Shown here one piece after another: positions 33,551 to 45,540 of a stretch of DNA of 64,000 bases (position 1 is its first letter; each line of letters begins with the position of its first letter). The stretch covers positions 8,556,001 to 8,620,000 of the forward strand of contig CANTUV010000014.1 in assembly GCA_947685225.1 (NCBI GenBank). The letters run 5' to 3'. This stretch comes from Garcia nutans. Lineage: Eukaryota > Streptophyta > Magnoliopsida > Malpighiales > Euphorbiaceae. The position numbers and the translations under genes were made by a program. Under the pieces are notes generated by a model. The model was given only the letters and a program-made list of their open reading frames with translations, did not search any database and was not told where the DNA came from.

Positions 33551-34335
33551 TTGAAGCTTTTTCATCAATTTGAAGTAGTTTATTCAAAGCATCACCAACA
33601 ATCTATTTCTTTCTACATTTCTTCCAATTTTATACATTTCTATTTTCTTTTACTTTATTTTTTATTGAGGATATGGCGTCCAAAACCAAAATCACCAAAA
33701 AGAAAACCACAACCAAGGAAAAAGGGATTGTCATTAGTGAACCTCAACCTTAACCTAAACACTTCATTAGAAAAACCACACAAACCCAAGTATAAAAATG
33801 AGGATGAGAAAACCAAGTACAATATGCTCAAGAAAAAGACCCTTGAACCAACCAAAATGCTTGTGGAAGGAATACTCCTAACCTTAAACATCCAAGGTGA
33901 AATATATAGCTACCTAGATAGGATTATGTGGAGACAATTTGCATTTCCTAATGAGTTAGGTTACTTTAGCCTCTTAATGTCTCTAAGGGTAGAGAAAAAC
34001 CATAATGCACCTATAAGATTTTACTCTTTCTTTAGATGAATTTGGTGAAGTTTGGGGATTCCAAACTCATAGAGCTTTCTCCTAAAATGATGTGGATTTT
34101 CCTTTAAAGAATTATTCATCTTTTTGGAGTGAACTATCCATTGAAATCCACTATAATAATAGGTCATCCAAAGCCATCCATTTTAGGACCCTTATCTTTT
34201 GACTCTTTTATAGAATCATCACTTACACCATTCACTAAAGAAGTAATGGAAATGAAAAAGTTATTCAACGTGACTTTTTTTTTTGTATGCCATTGTGCAT
34301 AATGAGCCAATCCAAATTGATTTGAAACGGAGTTG
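33551..34335 (+). pseudogene. Extra ORF downstream of copia pol
   Basis: Between RNase H and the polypurine tract lies a degraded coding region. A Lys-rich start 'MASKTKITKKKTTTKEKG' is at 33674, then, in a shifted frame (33551-34039), 'MLKKKTLEPTKMLVEG', 'FAFPNELGYFSLLMSLRVEK' and 'IRFYSFF'. After another shift come 'DFPLKNYSSF' and 'LYAIVHNEPIQIDL' near 34290. The pattern resembles a 'putative plant transposon protein' domain found as a 3' ORF in some large plant copia elements. The minus-strand frame over it is a shadow. An env-like role has been proposed for 3' ORFs of SIRE-type elements; I see no clear signal peptide or transmembrane region to support that here. Confidence 0.5.
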
Positions 34336-35879
34336 AAATGTGTTAACTCTTAGTGTAGCAAAAGTTTAGAGAATGAATATGTAATCTTTGCGATACCAAC
34401 TTAGCATTGTAATTGGAAATGTTTGAAAAAGTATAACAGAGGGGCAGTATTGATTAATAAGCTATAGGCGTGACCATTAATATACTGTGGCCATATGTTT
34501 TGTTTAGTATTTTGGCTTGTTAGTTTTGTTATCCACAGACATGGGCCTAAGATGACATGACCATAGAATAGTTTTGGTAAGATTGATAATTATACTTCAA
34601 GAAACATGGTCAAGAGTTGTGGTTGGTATGATTGTACCTTAAAATTTTATGTTAGAAATTTGTTTATAATTATAGAAAGTATGGAAAGAGAAGAGAACTG
34701 TGAAAATATTTTTAGTTATGGATAATGTGATAAAAAAGGTGATTATGCAAATATAGTAATGGTATGAAAATGTGAGAAGATGATAAGTGGGAGAAATGTT
34801 CATGGTATAAGGGGAATAAGTTGATGGAAATAATGTTTAAGTGAATGAACTATGGGTGAAAAATATGGTATGAGATAATCATGAGAAGTATGTGAAAATT
34901 GTACTAAGATAATAGAAAACAAAATATATTAATATTGAAAAATAATTTGAAGTGATTTGTTATAAATAATCATAAATTCAGAAAGTTGAAAAGATGGATC
35001 CGAAGAGATTAGAATTTGAATATAAGTTTGATCTAATAAAGTTGCGTCATATATTAAAACCTAATGATAAATTTGAATAAGTTAATTGTTGGCTTGAATC
35101 GAATAAGATTGAGACGTTGGTATATTGTGACAGATAGATCAATTGATCTAGATTTTGCTAAGATTGTGAATCATTATTGAGATTTAATATGCATAGTTGT
35201 ACTAAGAGTATAAGATATGTGTGATGATGTATGTGATGTAATATTCTGATATGTGTATGGACATGAATGAGTTAAGATATATCAGTTGTAAATGATGATA
35301 AAAAGGAAAAAGGTTGAATATCTGTAAAGTAAGTTTAAAGGCATTGTATTAATATTAATGTTAAGTGAAAAACATGTTAAAGAAGGAATTAAGTGTATGA
35401 AAAATAAGAATATTGTTATAAATTAAGATTTGATAAGTGTCTAGTTTGAAAGTGACTGTAGTGACGGGATAATCAATATTAAGATATAATTCAATAACCT
35501 TTAAATTTAAAGTTAAGAGAGTATCTATAAAGAGATGAAATGATAAAATATCTTGAACGTAATAGATGGGCGAGGTATATGTATATTATAAGATGAGCTG
35601 ATTCTTGTATAAAGATAAATTAATTGGGAATGTAATGAGTTATCTTGATTGCTTTGTTGAGAAAGTAATAAGATATATAAATATATATATAATGATGAGT
35701 TATGAAATTGGGAGAAGATGATTGACTCTAAGGGGGGGAGTATAAGTTATGTGATTGATGAAATAATAACTTAATAATGTGATTAACTTCATATGAAAAT
35801 TAAGATGGTATTTTGTTAAGAATGGATTGTTACTGTACTGGATAATTTCGAGGATGAAATTATTTAAGGGAGAGAGAAT

Positions 35880-36314
35880 TGTAATACCTCGATTTTTGAT
35901 GTATTTTGGAATAGTAGTTGTAAGAGAGTATGTTGGTGAAATATGTAAAAAAAAATATTATAAGATGATATGTATATATTGTATTTGAAAAATATGGGAA
36001 ATATAAATATAATATATAAGACATATACATATATCAACATATACATCACATATACATGATATATATATATATATTAGTGTAGGAAAAGTAAATTGTAAAT
36101 AATTAATTAATTAATAATAATAATAATGATAATAATGACAAGAGAAAAAGAAGAAAAGAAAGTCAAAGGGAAGGACAAATATTGTGGTGGAGAATTTTTT
36201 AGGGGTATTTAATTATATTATTATTATATATATATATATATAAAAGATAAGTTTGAAAAGGGAAGAAAAGATTTTCTTTCTTTCTTTCTTATTCTTCTTC
36301 TTCCTCTAGAACGT

Positions 36315-36363
<49 letters not shown>

Positions 36364-37135
36364 GTGATTTTGTTGGCATATACATCAAAATCATAAGGGC
36401 TTTAAGAGAATTGAAGGTGATATTGAAGATTTAGCAAAGAATTCAAGTAAATGTTCATTTTCTTGTGTTGATTTCTATAGATTGAGTTTATATTTGATAT
36501 GGTTGGTGTGTGAAGATGATGATAATGAAAGATTGAAGTATATATATATGTGTGTGTTGAATTGGTATTTAGATGATGATAATATGGGTATTTGTTAGGA
36601 TGATGATGAGTTGTTGAAATTGTTTAGTAAGGGTTTAGTATAAATAAGTTGGGAAATTGAATAAATTGATACATGATGTTAATATATGAAGTATGATTTG
36701 TCTGTGATGTATGTTTCAAATATTTATTTGTACTACCAAGCTTTCGAGCTTAGCGCAGTTGTGTGAATCGCGCAGGTGAGTAGATGATTGATCCGAGAGT
36801 CAAAATGTTATGCTACGAGAAGGGTAAGAGTATTTCGAGACCAACTAGAAGGTGGTACATACATGTACAATTTAATTATGTTGTATTTTGATAAAAATGT
36901 ACATATATACCTAAATGAATTTTGGAAAAGACAAGGTAATTTATATATATATATATATGATATCATCAAAAGTATAATGATTTTGTAAATGTTCTTTAAA
37001 TAAAAGGTATTATTGTTTGGAACTAAGGTAAAGGTTTTAATATGCAATAAAAAGTGACATCCTTATATTTTATATACGTAGTGTATGTGTACAAGGTATA
37101 TGTATAGTACTTATATAGAATATAAGGGTGTTACA
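35880..37135 (+). repeat. Chromovirus-like 3' LTR
   Basis: A 1256 bp LTR, TGTAATACCTCG to GGGTGTTACA. It contains a (GA)n run and, near 36735-36770, 'CCAAGCTTTCGAGCTTAGCGCAG' (in part CGAGCTTAGCGCAG), a block also present in reverse orientation near 40095 in the solo LTR ('ACCGCGCTAAGCC'). It is related to the solo LTRs at 8666 and 39780 but much shorter. Confidence 0.8.
36316..36362. repeat. (GA)n microsatellite
   Basis: About 23 uninterrupted GA dinucleotides within the chromovirus-like LTR. The reversed counterpart in the solo LTR at 39780-42896 is the (CT)n run at 42437-42473. Confidence 0.95.
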
Positions 37136-37200
37136 CATTGTATTAATTACTTCATGTACTTGATTATATTTGGCTTAAATTCAATTTGATTGCCAAAGTC

Positions 37201-37214
37201 AAAATGGAAGAGAT
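37201..37214 (+). promoter_or_regulatory. Polypurine tract of the copia element
   Basis: AAAATGGAAGAGAT immediately before the 3' LTR start at 37215. Purine-rich apart from single Ts, in the position where plus-strand DNA synthesis is primed. Confidence 0.65.
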
Positions 37215-38510
37215 TATTGAGATTGATGGCCAATCAAACTCTATTTTTATTATTGACAATCAAATTGATAAAGAACTAATGATTTCAAACAAGTTTACTT
37301 TGCAGAGTTAGGATTTGAGCAGCTTTGTGCAACCGCCCGAACTGCCAACCGAGCGACTATAAAAATGCAGCTCGAACATAGAACCAAACTGTCACACAGA
37401 TCTACAAAGCTAAGAAGAACCGAACAGACATACTCATATGCTTAGCAGAGAACCAAACGGACACATAGAGTACTGAGATGAATATATAACTATCGAGCTA
37501 AGAGAACCGAATTCACGAGATAAAAGTAGTCTGGTGAAACAATCAAGCTAAGCAAAGTAGTACAACTCTACACTGATTTGAACAAACCAACTACGGCAAC
37601 TGAGTTGAGTCCATTATTTTCACAGAAGAGTCCTCATTGTTAGTGAGCTGTAAAGTAAGGAAGCGCAATAGACGTGTGGTAAACACTCATAATCTTACAA
37701 AACAGATAGCGATCTCAGTGAGCAGTGAAGTCAGGACTTCAGAACTTCAAGCTACTACCCAAGAAGCCCGAGCGACCTCACAAAATAAGGAGCTAAAATA
37801 TTAAAAAGTACAGAAGAGATGGTGGTTAGCTCTCGTGCATCCTCGACACTTAAAACCTTGTGCGCAGTACTACAGGACCAAGTGACCGCACAAAGTCCAG
37901 CAGATTTGAATCTTAGCACCAAATACCTCGGACCAATGATAATTGGACATGTGGATGAAGAAATTGAAACTAAACGGTAACTTTGTGCCGAGTGACCACA
38001 CTCCGTGCTTGAATGATCGCACGACACAAAAGTATGGGCAGCTAGATTCTGTCAAGCACTGAGATCCAACCATTGGAACTAGCCATTACATAGAGCTTTC
38101 AAACCATGAGACCGCCCAGTGAGCCGAGCGACCGCACATCGATCTTGTCTAAAGATCAACATCCAAAATCTTAGAGTGTTGGGTGTGAGCATTAAACACT
38201 ATAAAAGTTTGAGTGTGAGCTTAGAAATACTTAGGTTCTGAGAGTGAGCCTGCACAAACTCTTAACAAATTGAGTGTTAAGCTTGTAAAAACTCAAGACT
38301 AGTGGAATCTTAACAAATTGTTAAGGAAGTGGAGGTAGGATTGAGGTAAATCTGAACCACTATAACTCTTTGTGTTCTTTCTTCTCAACTCTATTCCATC
38401 TCTGTCTACTTCTTCTTCATCTCTTGCTTTTTAGGTTTTAAATTTACCATCATTCTTCATATCAACCAATTCACCCCCTCCCCCCTCTTTGTTGCTAGTT
38501 TGGGACAATA
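37215..38510 (+). repeat. Copia 3' LTR
   Basis: Aligns with 4045-5549 from TATTGAGATTG (TG mutated to TA) to GACAATA (CA mutated to TA), followed by TSD ATTTA at 38511-38515. It is about 200 bp shorter. One deletion near 38140 removes the stretch with the TATA box, and a second near 38260 removes about 75 bp. Confidence 0.9.
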
Positions 38511-38529
38511 ATTTACACTACAAAAAATA

Positions 38530-39300
38530 CACAATTTACTAATGGAAATTATCGACGAAAAAAATCTATTTCTAATTACTAATGGGTTACTAACAAATTT
38601 CTCAAAAAGAAAATTATGAAGATTATAGAAACAGATTGCCAAAAGAAAAGTTGTGTTTGTCGATAAATATGATGCAAAAAATTTAATGTCAGTGTATATT
38701 GACTAAATTTCCCGATGGAATACATAATTGGTCGATAAATTTAGCATAAAGATTTTTTTCCACATGTTACCAAGAACATTCCTGAACGATTAGTACAATT
38801 TTACCAACAGACTATCTTATCTATTGGGAACTATGTAGATATCACCGGAAACTATTATACTCTGTCGATAATGTCTTTGCTCAAACTTAAAGTGCAATTG
38901 TTTCATAAAATGTTTATAGTATTTTCACAAAATTTACTGATAGACATTACATGGTCGTCAGTAATTTCTTTGATACATGCACTATCACCAAGTTATAGTT
39001 CTTTTTATTGATAAATTTTCATTTTGGAAACAATTTTATTGTTCATTTTATCGATAACTTTTGATTTTGGCAAAAATTTTAAGCATCACAGTTGCTGAGA
39101 GATTGTACGTTTCGTCAACAATCTTGAAGCTTGTTGAACAAATTTTGACAAATTATTTCGTCGAAAATGTTTTCATTTAGGTGGGATTTTTAGGTGTCAC
39201 TTTTACGGACAACAGAGATTTTCCATTGTAAAGGTTTTCTAGAAGCAATATTGCTGACCAATTTTATTATATATCGGTAAAGCATCAGACATAAACTACC
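38530..39300. repeat. CACTA subterminal repeat zone, left (right counterpart 46860-47249)
   Basis: Short words recur in both orientations: TTATCGACGAAA, GTCGATAAAT, GGTCGATAAAT, CTGTCGATAATG, TTTATCGATAAC, TTTCGTCAACAATC. The right end carries TGTCAATAAATC, CCGATGAAAT and TTATCAGTAATTATC. Subterminal repeats of this kind are where CACTA transposases bind. Confidence 0.7.
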
Positions 39301-39308
39301 CTACACCC

Positions 39309-39362
39309 TTCTTTTTTTTCTTCTTCTCTTCTTCTTCTTCTTCTTCTTCTTCTTCTTCTTCT
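39309..39362. repeat. (TTC)n microsatellite
   Basis: About 17 TTC/CTT triplets with one early interruption, in the left non-coding part of the CACTA element. Confidence 0.9.
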
Positions 39363-40685
39363 ATTGTTGTTTCCCACAATTTCCAGCCGAAAATATCAAT
39401 TTCCTCATTTTCTAGCTATTTTATCTATAATTTTTTAATTGGGAGAGCTTTTAGTGCGTTGATTAAAGCTTGAAGTGCTTGTATTTGTAGATTTTCTATA
39501 AAAAAAAGGTTAGATTTTACAATATGTATTGTTTTAATTTTTTTTATGTAGTTTATTTATCTTTTAATATACATATTTGGTATGATTTATATGTTTTTTA
39601 GGTTGTTATGTTATTTTGTTTTATTTTAGAGTATAAATTGTTGTTGGGAAAATTAAAAATGAATTATAGAATTATGTATTAAAGAAACTTTATTTGCAAG
39701 AAAGTTGGTTCGGTTAATCTACCATAAGTACCTACGGTCGGTTCAATTGAGGTATCAGATAAGATTCAATTTTCAGTTGTGTAACACCCTCTTACTCTAT
39801 ATAGGTACTATACATATACCTAGTATACATACAATACGTATATAGAGTGTAGAATGTCACTTCTAGTTTTAATTTTTTAAAAAAAATCTTATTCAAGTTT
39901 AAACAATACTATCTTTAGATTTTAATAACATTTAGTAAATCATTATACATATGAATATATGATTGTGAATAATATAACAAAATTAAACTTTACATGTATG
40001 GATCACCTTCTAGTTGGTCTCAGAACACTCTTACCCTTCTCGTGGCATAACTGCTTGATTTCCCGATCAACCGCATAATCACCTGCGCGATCACACAACC
40101 GCGCTAAGCCTGAGAGCTTAGTAATACAAATAAATCATATACACATACAATAGAGAAAATCATATTTTCATTTTAATTTATTATGTCATTATTTTTTTTT
40201 ACCATGTTTTTCCCTTTTTGTCTATACTTTTCATATATATATACTTCTACTAATGTTTTACCAATATACATATTCATACATTTTATTTCAGTAATTCACA
40301 ATCCAATGACTTATCAAAGTCTTCATGAAACAATATCCACTATTTCCACATTCATATACATTTCACACATCATATATCATCATATACAATTTACACATCA
40401 TAAACTCATCATTTCACATAGCTTCTCAAGCTATACTCATCTTCAATAATTCACTTATGTATTGTATGCATCTCATTCCATAGTTATCACTATATATCAC
40501 ACAACATTAATTTCCTTCCATAGTTCACATTAAAACAAGGACAAACATATATCTCATTATTCATTTTCATTATTCAGGAATCACACACATATATATATAT
40601 ATACAAACACACACATGGGCCCAAGAACACTAATATGCCATTCCACTTTCAGAGTTAATGTTTTGGTTTAATTATCACATTTATC

Positions 40686-40925
40686 ATTATCCCAACTAGG
40701 CTTCAAGGATTAAGGTTCAACCAAGCTTCAAGGGGAACAAAGCATGCTAAGTATCAACCCAACTTGGCTTCAAGAACCAATCCAACCTAGCTTCAAGGGT
40801 TGTAACATCTCAATTAGGCTTCAAGGTTTTGACCCAACCAAGCTTCAAGGGGAGTAAAACATGTTAAACTTCAACCCAATTTGGCTTCAAGGATCAAACC
40901 AACCTAACTTCAAGAGATTGTTACT
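40686..40925. repeat. 120-bp tandem duplication rich in AAGCTTCAAGG
   Basis: Corresponds to 9306-9545: two units with 'ACTAGGCTTCAAGG', 'AACCAAGCTTCAAGGGG' and 'AACTTGGCTTCAAG', followed by 'TTGTTACTATTAGGCATGCC' as in the other LTR. Confidence 0.85.
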
Positions 40926-41459
40926 ATTAGGCATGCCACCAACAACAAAACTCTGAAAATGAATAACATATTAGACACACAATTCATTTATGAGTTCATT
41001 ATCAATTTCATTTTCAATTGAATCATCATAGCCAATCACAATGGCTTCTCATATCATTTAGATCATCATAGCCAATCACAATGGCTTCTCATATCATTTG
41101 AATCATCATATCTCAATTCATATCATAGCTTTTCATCTTTCAAATACACAATCATTTATCTCATATACTACACATTTCATATAACATCATTATCAATCAC
41201 AATTACATCACATCTTATTTGGTCTCAATTCACATTAGAATACTTCATTATTTACATATTCATAATCAAACACATTTAACATTCATCAAGAATGATCATC
41301 ATTGATATACACATATATAATTTACCTTATTCTTAGATTTGGAATCCTCAACATACATTTGTTTCATATATATATATGAAGTATAGATTCAACAAAACCC
41401 TTGGAGGATCCAACAATACAAGAATAATCAAGAATAAGAATCATTAACTAACCAATTTG

Positions 41460-41780
41460 AGGGACACGGCCAGCATCACTTGAGGGACACGGCCAAGCTT
41501 GTGGCCGTGTCTCTCAACCCTAATTGGCAGTAGTGAACACGGCCAGGCGACACGGCCGTGTTTCTCAACACAATTTCAGGCAGTAGGTGACACGGGCAAG
41601 GGACACGGCTGAGCCAGTGGCCGTGTCTCACAACAAAAATCATACAGTCACAGACACGGGCAAGGGACACGGCCGTGTCTCTCCACAAAAATCAGGCAGT
41701 GACAAACACGGGCAGAGAACACGGCTGAGACTGTGACCGTGTCTCTCCAAAATCAAACCAATTCCCTTGACTTGGCCGTG
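41460..41780. repeat. GC-rich cluster of ACACGGCCGTGT palindromes
   Basis: Six or so units around 'GGACACGGCC...GGCCGTGTCTCTC' and 'CACGGGCAAGGGACACGGC', with perfect short palindromes ACGGCCGT. It is analogous in place and motif to 10085-10440, though the units differ in detail, so this LTR section evolves quickly. Confidence 0.85.
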
Positions 41781-42433
41781 TCTCTCCTTGTTTTTGGCCA
41801 TGTCACACATGAATTTAAGCCCCTAACATTTATAAATCCCCTTTGGTTGCACTCAAACACTTCATACATAATATGACACCAAACAAATGAACATAATCAA
41901 TGTCCTAAACACATAATTTACATATTTCTCACATTATTCACCTTGCTAAAACACATCAACCAAACATTCAATTCCTTAACACATTTACAAATGAATATGT
42001 GTTAAGTTTCAATATCTTATTAATAGATGAATTTAGGTAGTTTACTTACCTTAAGAACCATTCGCAATCTATTCACTTTACCTTCCAAGATCTCTTCACC
42101 CATTTAAATTAGAGCAATCCATTTCCTTCACAACCTAAATCAAATCAAATAATAAGATACTTGAATTCCAATACAAATATTCAATAATCAAACTCATATA
42201 TTCTATATTTTCAACTTCCTTAAACACCAACATACATCATTCATATATCAACTACTCAAATCCCCACTTCATTAACACTAAACACTTATTCAATAATCTC
42301 AACAATTCATCATCATCCTCATAACTACCCACATCAAATTCAAACTCAAACCATAGAAATCAATGCAAAGGAATGAATACTTACTTGGTTATTTGCCAAA
42401 TCTTGAATAAAAATCTTCAATCTTCTCAAAATC

Positions 42434-42436
<3 letters not shown>

Positions 42437-42473
<37 letters not shown>
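42437..42473. repeat. (CT)n microsatellite
   Basis: About 18 CT dinucleotides within the solo LTR, in the orientation opposite to the (GA)n run at 36316. Confidence 0.95.
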
Positions 42474-42474
<1 letters not shown>

Positions 42475-42550
42475 ACCACAAAGAAGAAGAAGCAGAAGAA
42501 GAAAGAAAGAAACTTCTTGCTTCTTCCGTTCTTATCTTATATAAATATAT

Positions 42551-42551
42551 A

Positions 42552-42583
<32 letters not shown>

Positions 42584-42630
42584 TAACAATAATAATAATA
42601 ATAATAACAATAATAATAATAATACTAATA
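42551..42630. repeat. (AAT)n microsatellite with CAA interruptions
   Basis: About 26 AAT/ATA triplets with a few AAC variants. Confidence 0.95.
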
Positions 42631-42901
42631 CTTTAAATCTCCACCACATATTCTTTCTTTGACTTTCTTCTTCTCTTTTCTTTTTGTCCTTATTATCATT
42701 ATTATTATTACTTAATTATACAAATATATATACAATTCACTTTCCCTACACCATTTTATATCCCATGTATATATGATGTATATGTATATGTCTTATATAT
42801 ATATTATCTTTATATTTCCCATATACACATATACATTAAATCCAAATACAAAAACAATAACTCCAAAACTCTTAGGGTCTATTCCGGGATATTACAAGTT
42901 G

Positions 42902-43560
42902 AGTAATGGTTAACCAAATTTGGCTAATCGATTAACCATTAACCAAAAACCAAAATGAAACAAACAATGAGTTAGAGGTTGTTGCATTGTTGTTAGAGCT
43001 TCCTACTCCTGTAATCGAATCTAACTCCTTTCTTCAACAAAACAAATTAAAAGAAGGCATACCAAATGTAATCATAATCTCTTTTAACTTGAACAAAATA
43101 ATATATATATAAAAAAACCCATGAAATAATAACCTCTGGTGATTTGATCAATGGCAGAATTAAGTTGGTTTTGGCTTTTTTTTTTGCAGTGACTTGAGCT
43201 TTAGAATCAACATCACTAATGATATTGGCTATCATCTTAGATAAACCCTTGGCCATTTATATCTCAATATAGTATTTTTCTTTTTATATCAAAATTTAAA
43301 AAGAAAATAGAAAAAATGAATAAAATAACTCCATTATTAAGGATCTGTGGCATTAACCAAACCGACTGAACCAAACCAACTGAACTGATTTGACTAATTA
43401 ACCAAACAGATTGAAACTTAAATTCAATCATTTCAGCGGTTAATTAACCAAACAGATTGAAACTAAAATTCAATCGGTTCAGCAAAGAAAAATGATACTA
43501 GGACGATTCGGTTATATTTTTGTTTGGTTAATTAATCAATCGGTCAAATGTCCAGCCATA
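42902..43560. repeat. GGTTAACC-rich MITE-like segment within the CACTA
   Basis: Contains 'GGTTAACCAAAT', 'CGATTAACCATTAACC', a near-duplicate pair around 'TTAACCAAACAGATTGAAAC' (43380-43490) and, at its right end read on the minus strand, 'TGGCTGGACATTTGACCG'. This style (GGNCTGGRCAT ends, internal GGTTAACC) is common in non-autonomous hAT elements. The left end may lie before 39775 ('GGTTCGGTTAATC'), so the solo LTR would have split it. Boundaries are not established. Confidence 0.35.
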
Positions 43561-43699
43561 ATTTAAAAAAATAATAATTAAAATGTGTATATTATTAATT
43601 TTTAGAGCAATATTTATTATGGTGTGATAAATATTTGAAATGTTTGATTTGTATTTGCATTTGACATGTTGAAGTTTGGGTGATATAAAGATGGTATAT

Positions 43700-45540
43700 T
43701 GGAATTACTTTTCATTTGCAGGGACTTGGGTTGTCGGTGGAAAAGATAGATTGTTGGAAAAATGATTGCATGATATATTGGTGTGATGATCGGTATTTGA
43801 CTATTTATAAATTTTATTTAGAACCAAGATACAAGAGGAAAATGGGTGGATGGAAAGAGAATATTCCATTTAAATAGATGCCACAGCAAAATGAGTGTAT
43901 TATTTTCCACTGACACTGAAGTTACAATGTCTACATGCTTCAAATGCCACAACAAAACACATGCAATGTCACAATGAACATGAACAAGAAGAGGGAACAA
44001 TTTGTCATCTATTTGATTATATTGCTTAGAATCATTTTATCAAACAAACCTAGAATTTGCATATTAAGTTAGAAATATTCGACATGGGTTGTGTATATAT
44101 GGGTTCCAACCATTTGGCCAAACGAAATAGTAATATTTGTGTTGGCCAATTAAAGTCATTCCTTATAATTTGCCACTATGGATTTGTATGAAAAGAACAA
44201 TTTTTATTCTTAACTGTAATTATTTCATGACTGAATAATCCAAAGCACAACATAGATGTGTATATGCAACCTTTAATCTCAGAGTTGCTAATGTTATGGA
44301 AAGTGGAAGTACAGACTTATGATATATCATTAAAGCAAAATTTTAATATGAGAGTTGCACTTATGTGATAATCAGTGATTTCTTTGCCTATGCCATGATG
44401 TTTAGATGGATTACAGCTAGAAAATTAGGTTGCCCATACTATATAGAGTACATTCAGGCATTTATAATTCCTCATTGAGGAAAAACTTGCTAGTTTGACA
44501 ATCAAAAGAAATTTCTTAGCCTAGATCGCCCTTTAGAAGGGATAAAAACTCTTTTTGAAAAATATCACTAAGTTTTCTGAAGCTTCATTGATATGAATTG
44601 GAAAATAAATTTTGGATCAATTAAATGAGTTGGGATTAAGAAAGGTAACTAATCTTTATGCCCAGCAAATTATTAATGGTCTGAGATGTAGAAACAGTAG
44701 GTGGTAGAAAAGATGTATTTTATAGGATTTGCCTTATTGGATTTCAAATCTAATAAGACATAATCTAAATATGAAGCACATTGAGAAAAATATTTTCAAT
44801 AACATATTAAATACAATCATGAATGTTTTGAGAAAAATAAAAGATAATGCTAAGGCTTGGGAAGATTTTAAGATATTTTGTAGACTTCGAGAGTTGGAAC
44901 AAGATGAAAGTACAAGTATCCTAAAGTAAGATACACACTAGACCAAAATCAAAAACAAATATTGTGCCAGTGGTTAAAACAATTACAGTTTCCAAATACA
45001 TGTCGAATATGGGCCAATGTATTGATATGAGCAAATTATAAATTATTTGAAATGAAAAGTCATGATTGCCATGTATTCATGTAGAGAATTTTTCCAGTTG
45101 CTTTTAAGGAATTATTACTTGTTAATGTATGGGAAGCAATCATTGAGTTAAGTTTATTTTTTAAAAACTTGACATCCATAACCCCTAATAAATCATATAT
45201 GGAGCGTCTTCATGATAATATACCTATAATACTTTGTAAATTAAAGATTATTTTTTCTTTATCCTTCTTTAACTCAATGGAAAATAAACCATTAAACTTG
45301 CCTTATAAAGCAAAATTAGTTGGACTAGTTCAGTACTAATGGATTTATCCGTTTGAGCAGTATCTTCGACCTTTAAAAAATAATGCAAAATAAAACAAAA
45401 GTCAAAGTTTCCATATGCAAGGCTTATATAGTTAAGGAGGCATCCAATTTTTACTCTCATTATTTCAAGCATCATGTGAGTACTAGGTGGCAGCAACCAC
45501 CTAGAAATGATGATGGTGGAGAAGTTAACAAATAAAAAGG
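43700..45540 (+). pseudogene. CACTA TNP2-type transposase with DUF4218
   Basis: After a likely acceptor 'TTTGCAG' the plus strand reads 'GLGLSVEKIDCWKNDCMIYW', the typical TNP2 start. 'PRYKRKMGGW' follows. In other frames come 'NIRHGLCIYGFQPFGQ' (about 44060), 'ISDFFAYAMM' and 'GCPYYIEYIQAF' (44370-44460). Then 'HNLNMKHIEKNIFNNIL' (44762 on) gives the conserved H-N-L-x-x-x-H-I-E-K-N box. DUF4218 motifs run from 45050: 'MKSHDCHVFM', 'IPIILCKLKIIFSLSFFNSM', 'WIYPFEQYLRPLK'. The transposase would bind the subterminal repeats and excise the element. Many stops and frameshifts; no first exon was recognised. Confidence 0.88.

Larger units (their letters stand above)
34340..37135 (+). mobile_element. 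5'-truncated chromovirus-like gypsy piece with 3' LTR
   Basis: The right end is a TG...CA LTR (35880-37135) starting TGTAATACCTCG and ending GGGTGTTACA. It is preceded by 'TTTCGAGGATGAAATTATTTAAGGGAGAGAG' (given here in part: GAGGATGAAATT, AAGGGAGAGAG), the conserved sequence before the 3' LTR of plant Tekay-type elements, with the purine run acting as the polypurine tract. The 1.5 kb to its left is AT-rich without identifiable domains. The left boundary is approximate: the copia 3' ORF can be read to about 34335. No target duplication could be paired. Confidence 0.7.
4045..38510 (+). mobile_element. Nested Ty1/copia retrotransposon (SIRE-like organisation)
   Basis: The element has a 5' LTR (4045-5549), initiator-tRNA-type primer-binding site, gag, protease-integrase-RT-RNase H order, an extra 3' ORF, a polypurine tract and a 3' LTR (37215-38510). 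The target-site duplication ATTTA is at 4040-4044 and 38511-38515. It is interrupted in gag by a Tat gypsy (6691-29219) and near its 3' end by a truncated chromovirus-like piece (about 34340-37135). Without these it is about 9 kb. Long LTRs, two zinc knuckles in gag and an ORF after RNase H fit the SIRE lineage, but the lineage call is inference. All coding regions carry stops and frameshifts. Confidence 0.85.
39780..42896 (-). mobile_element. Chromovirus-like (Tekay/Del-type) gypsy solo LTR, 3.1 kb
   Basis: On the minus strand it begins TGTAATATCCCGGAATAG at 42896 and ends GAGGGTGTTACA at 39780. Perfect TSD AGTTG at 39775-39779 and 42897-42901. It shares with the 8666-11243 LTR the AAGCTTCAAGG block, the GGCATGCCACCAACAACAAA block and a CACGGCCGTGTC-type cluster, so both are the same family. 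It also carries (CT)n and (AAT)n runs. Open frames inside (for example 42389-42649, a run of leucines) are microsatellite artefacts. Confidence 0.92.

Noticed and set aside
33655..33891. Minus-strand frame over the copia 3' ORF
   Set aside because: Plus-strand reading has the better protein character; this is the complementary shadow.
34290..34294. CATTG as left target duplication of the chromovirus-like piece (right flank CATTG at 37136)
   Set aside because: The copia 3' ORF can be read past this point and no LTR starts here; five-base match is likely chance.
42389..42649. Minus-strand frame with a long leucine run
   Set aside because: Product of (AAT)n and (CT)n microsatellites in the solo LTR.
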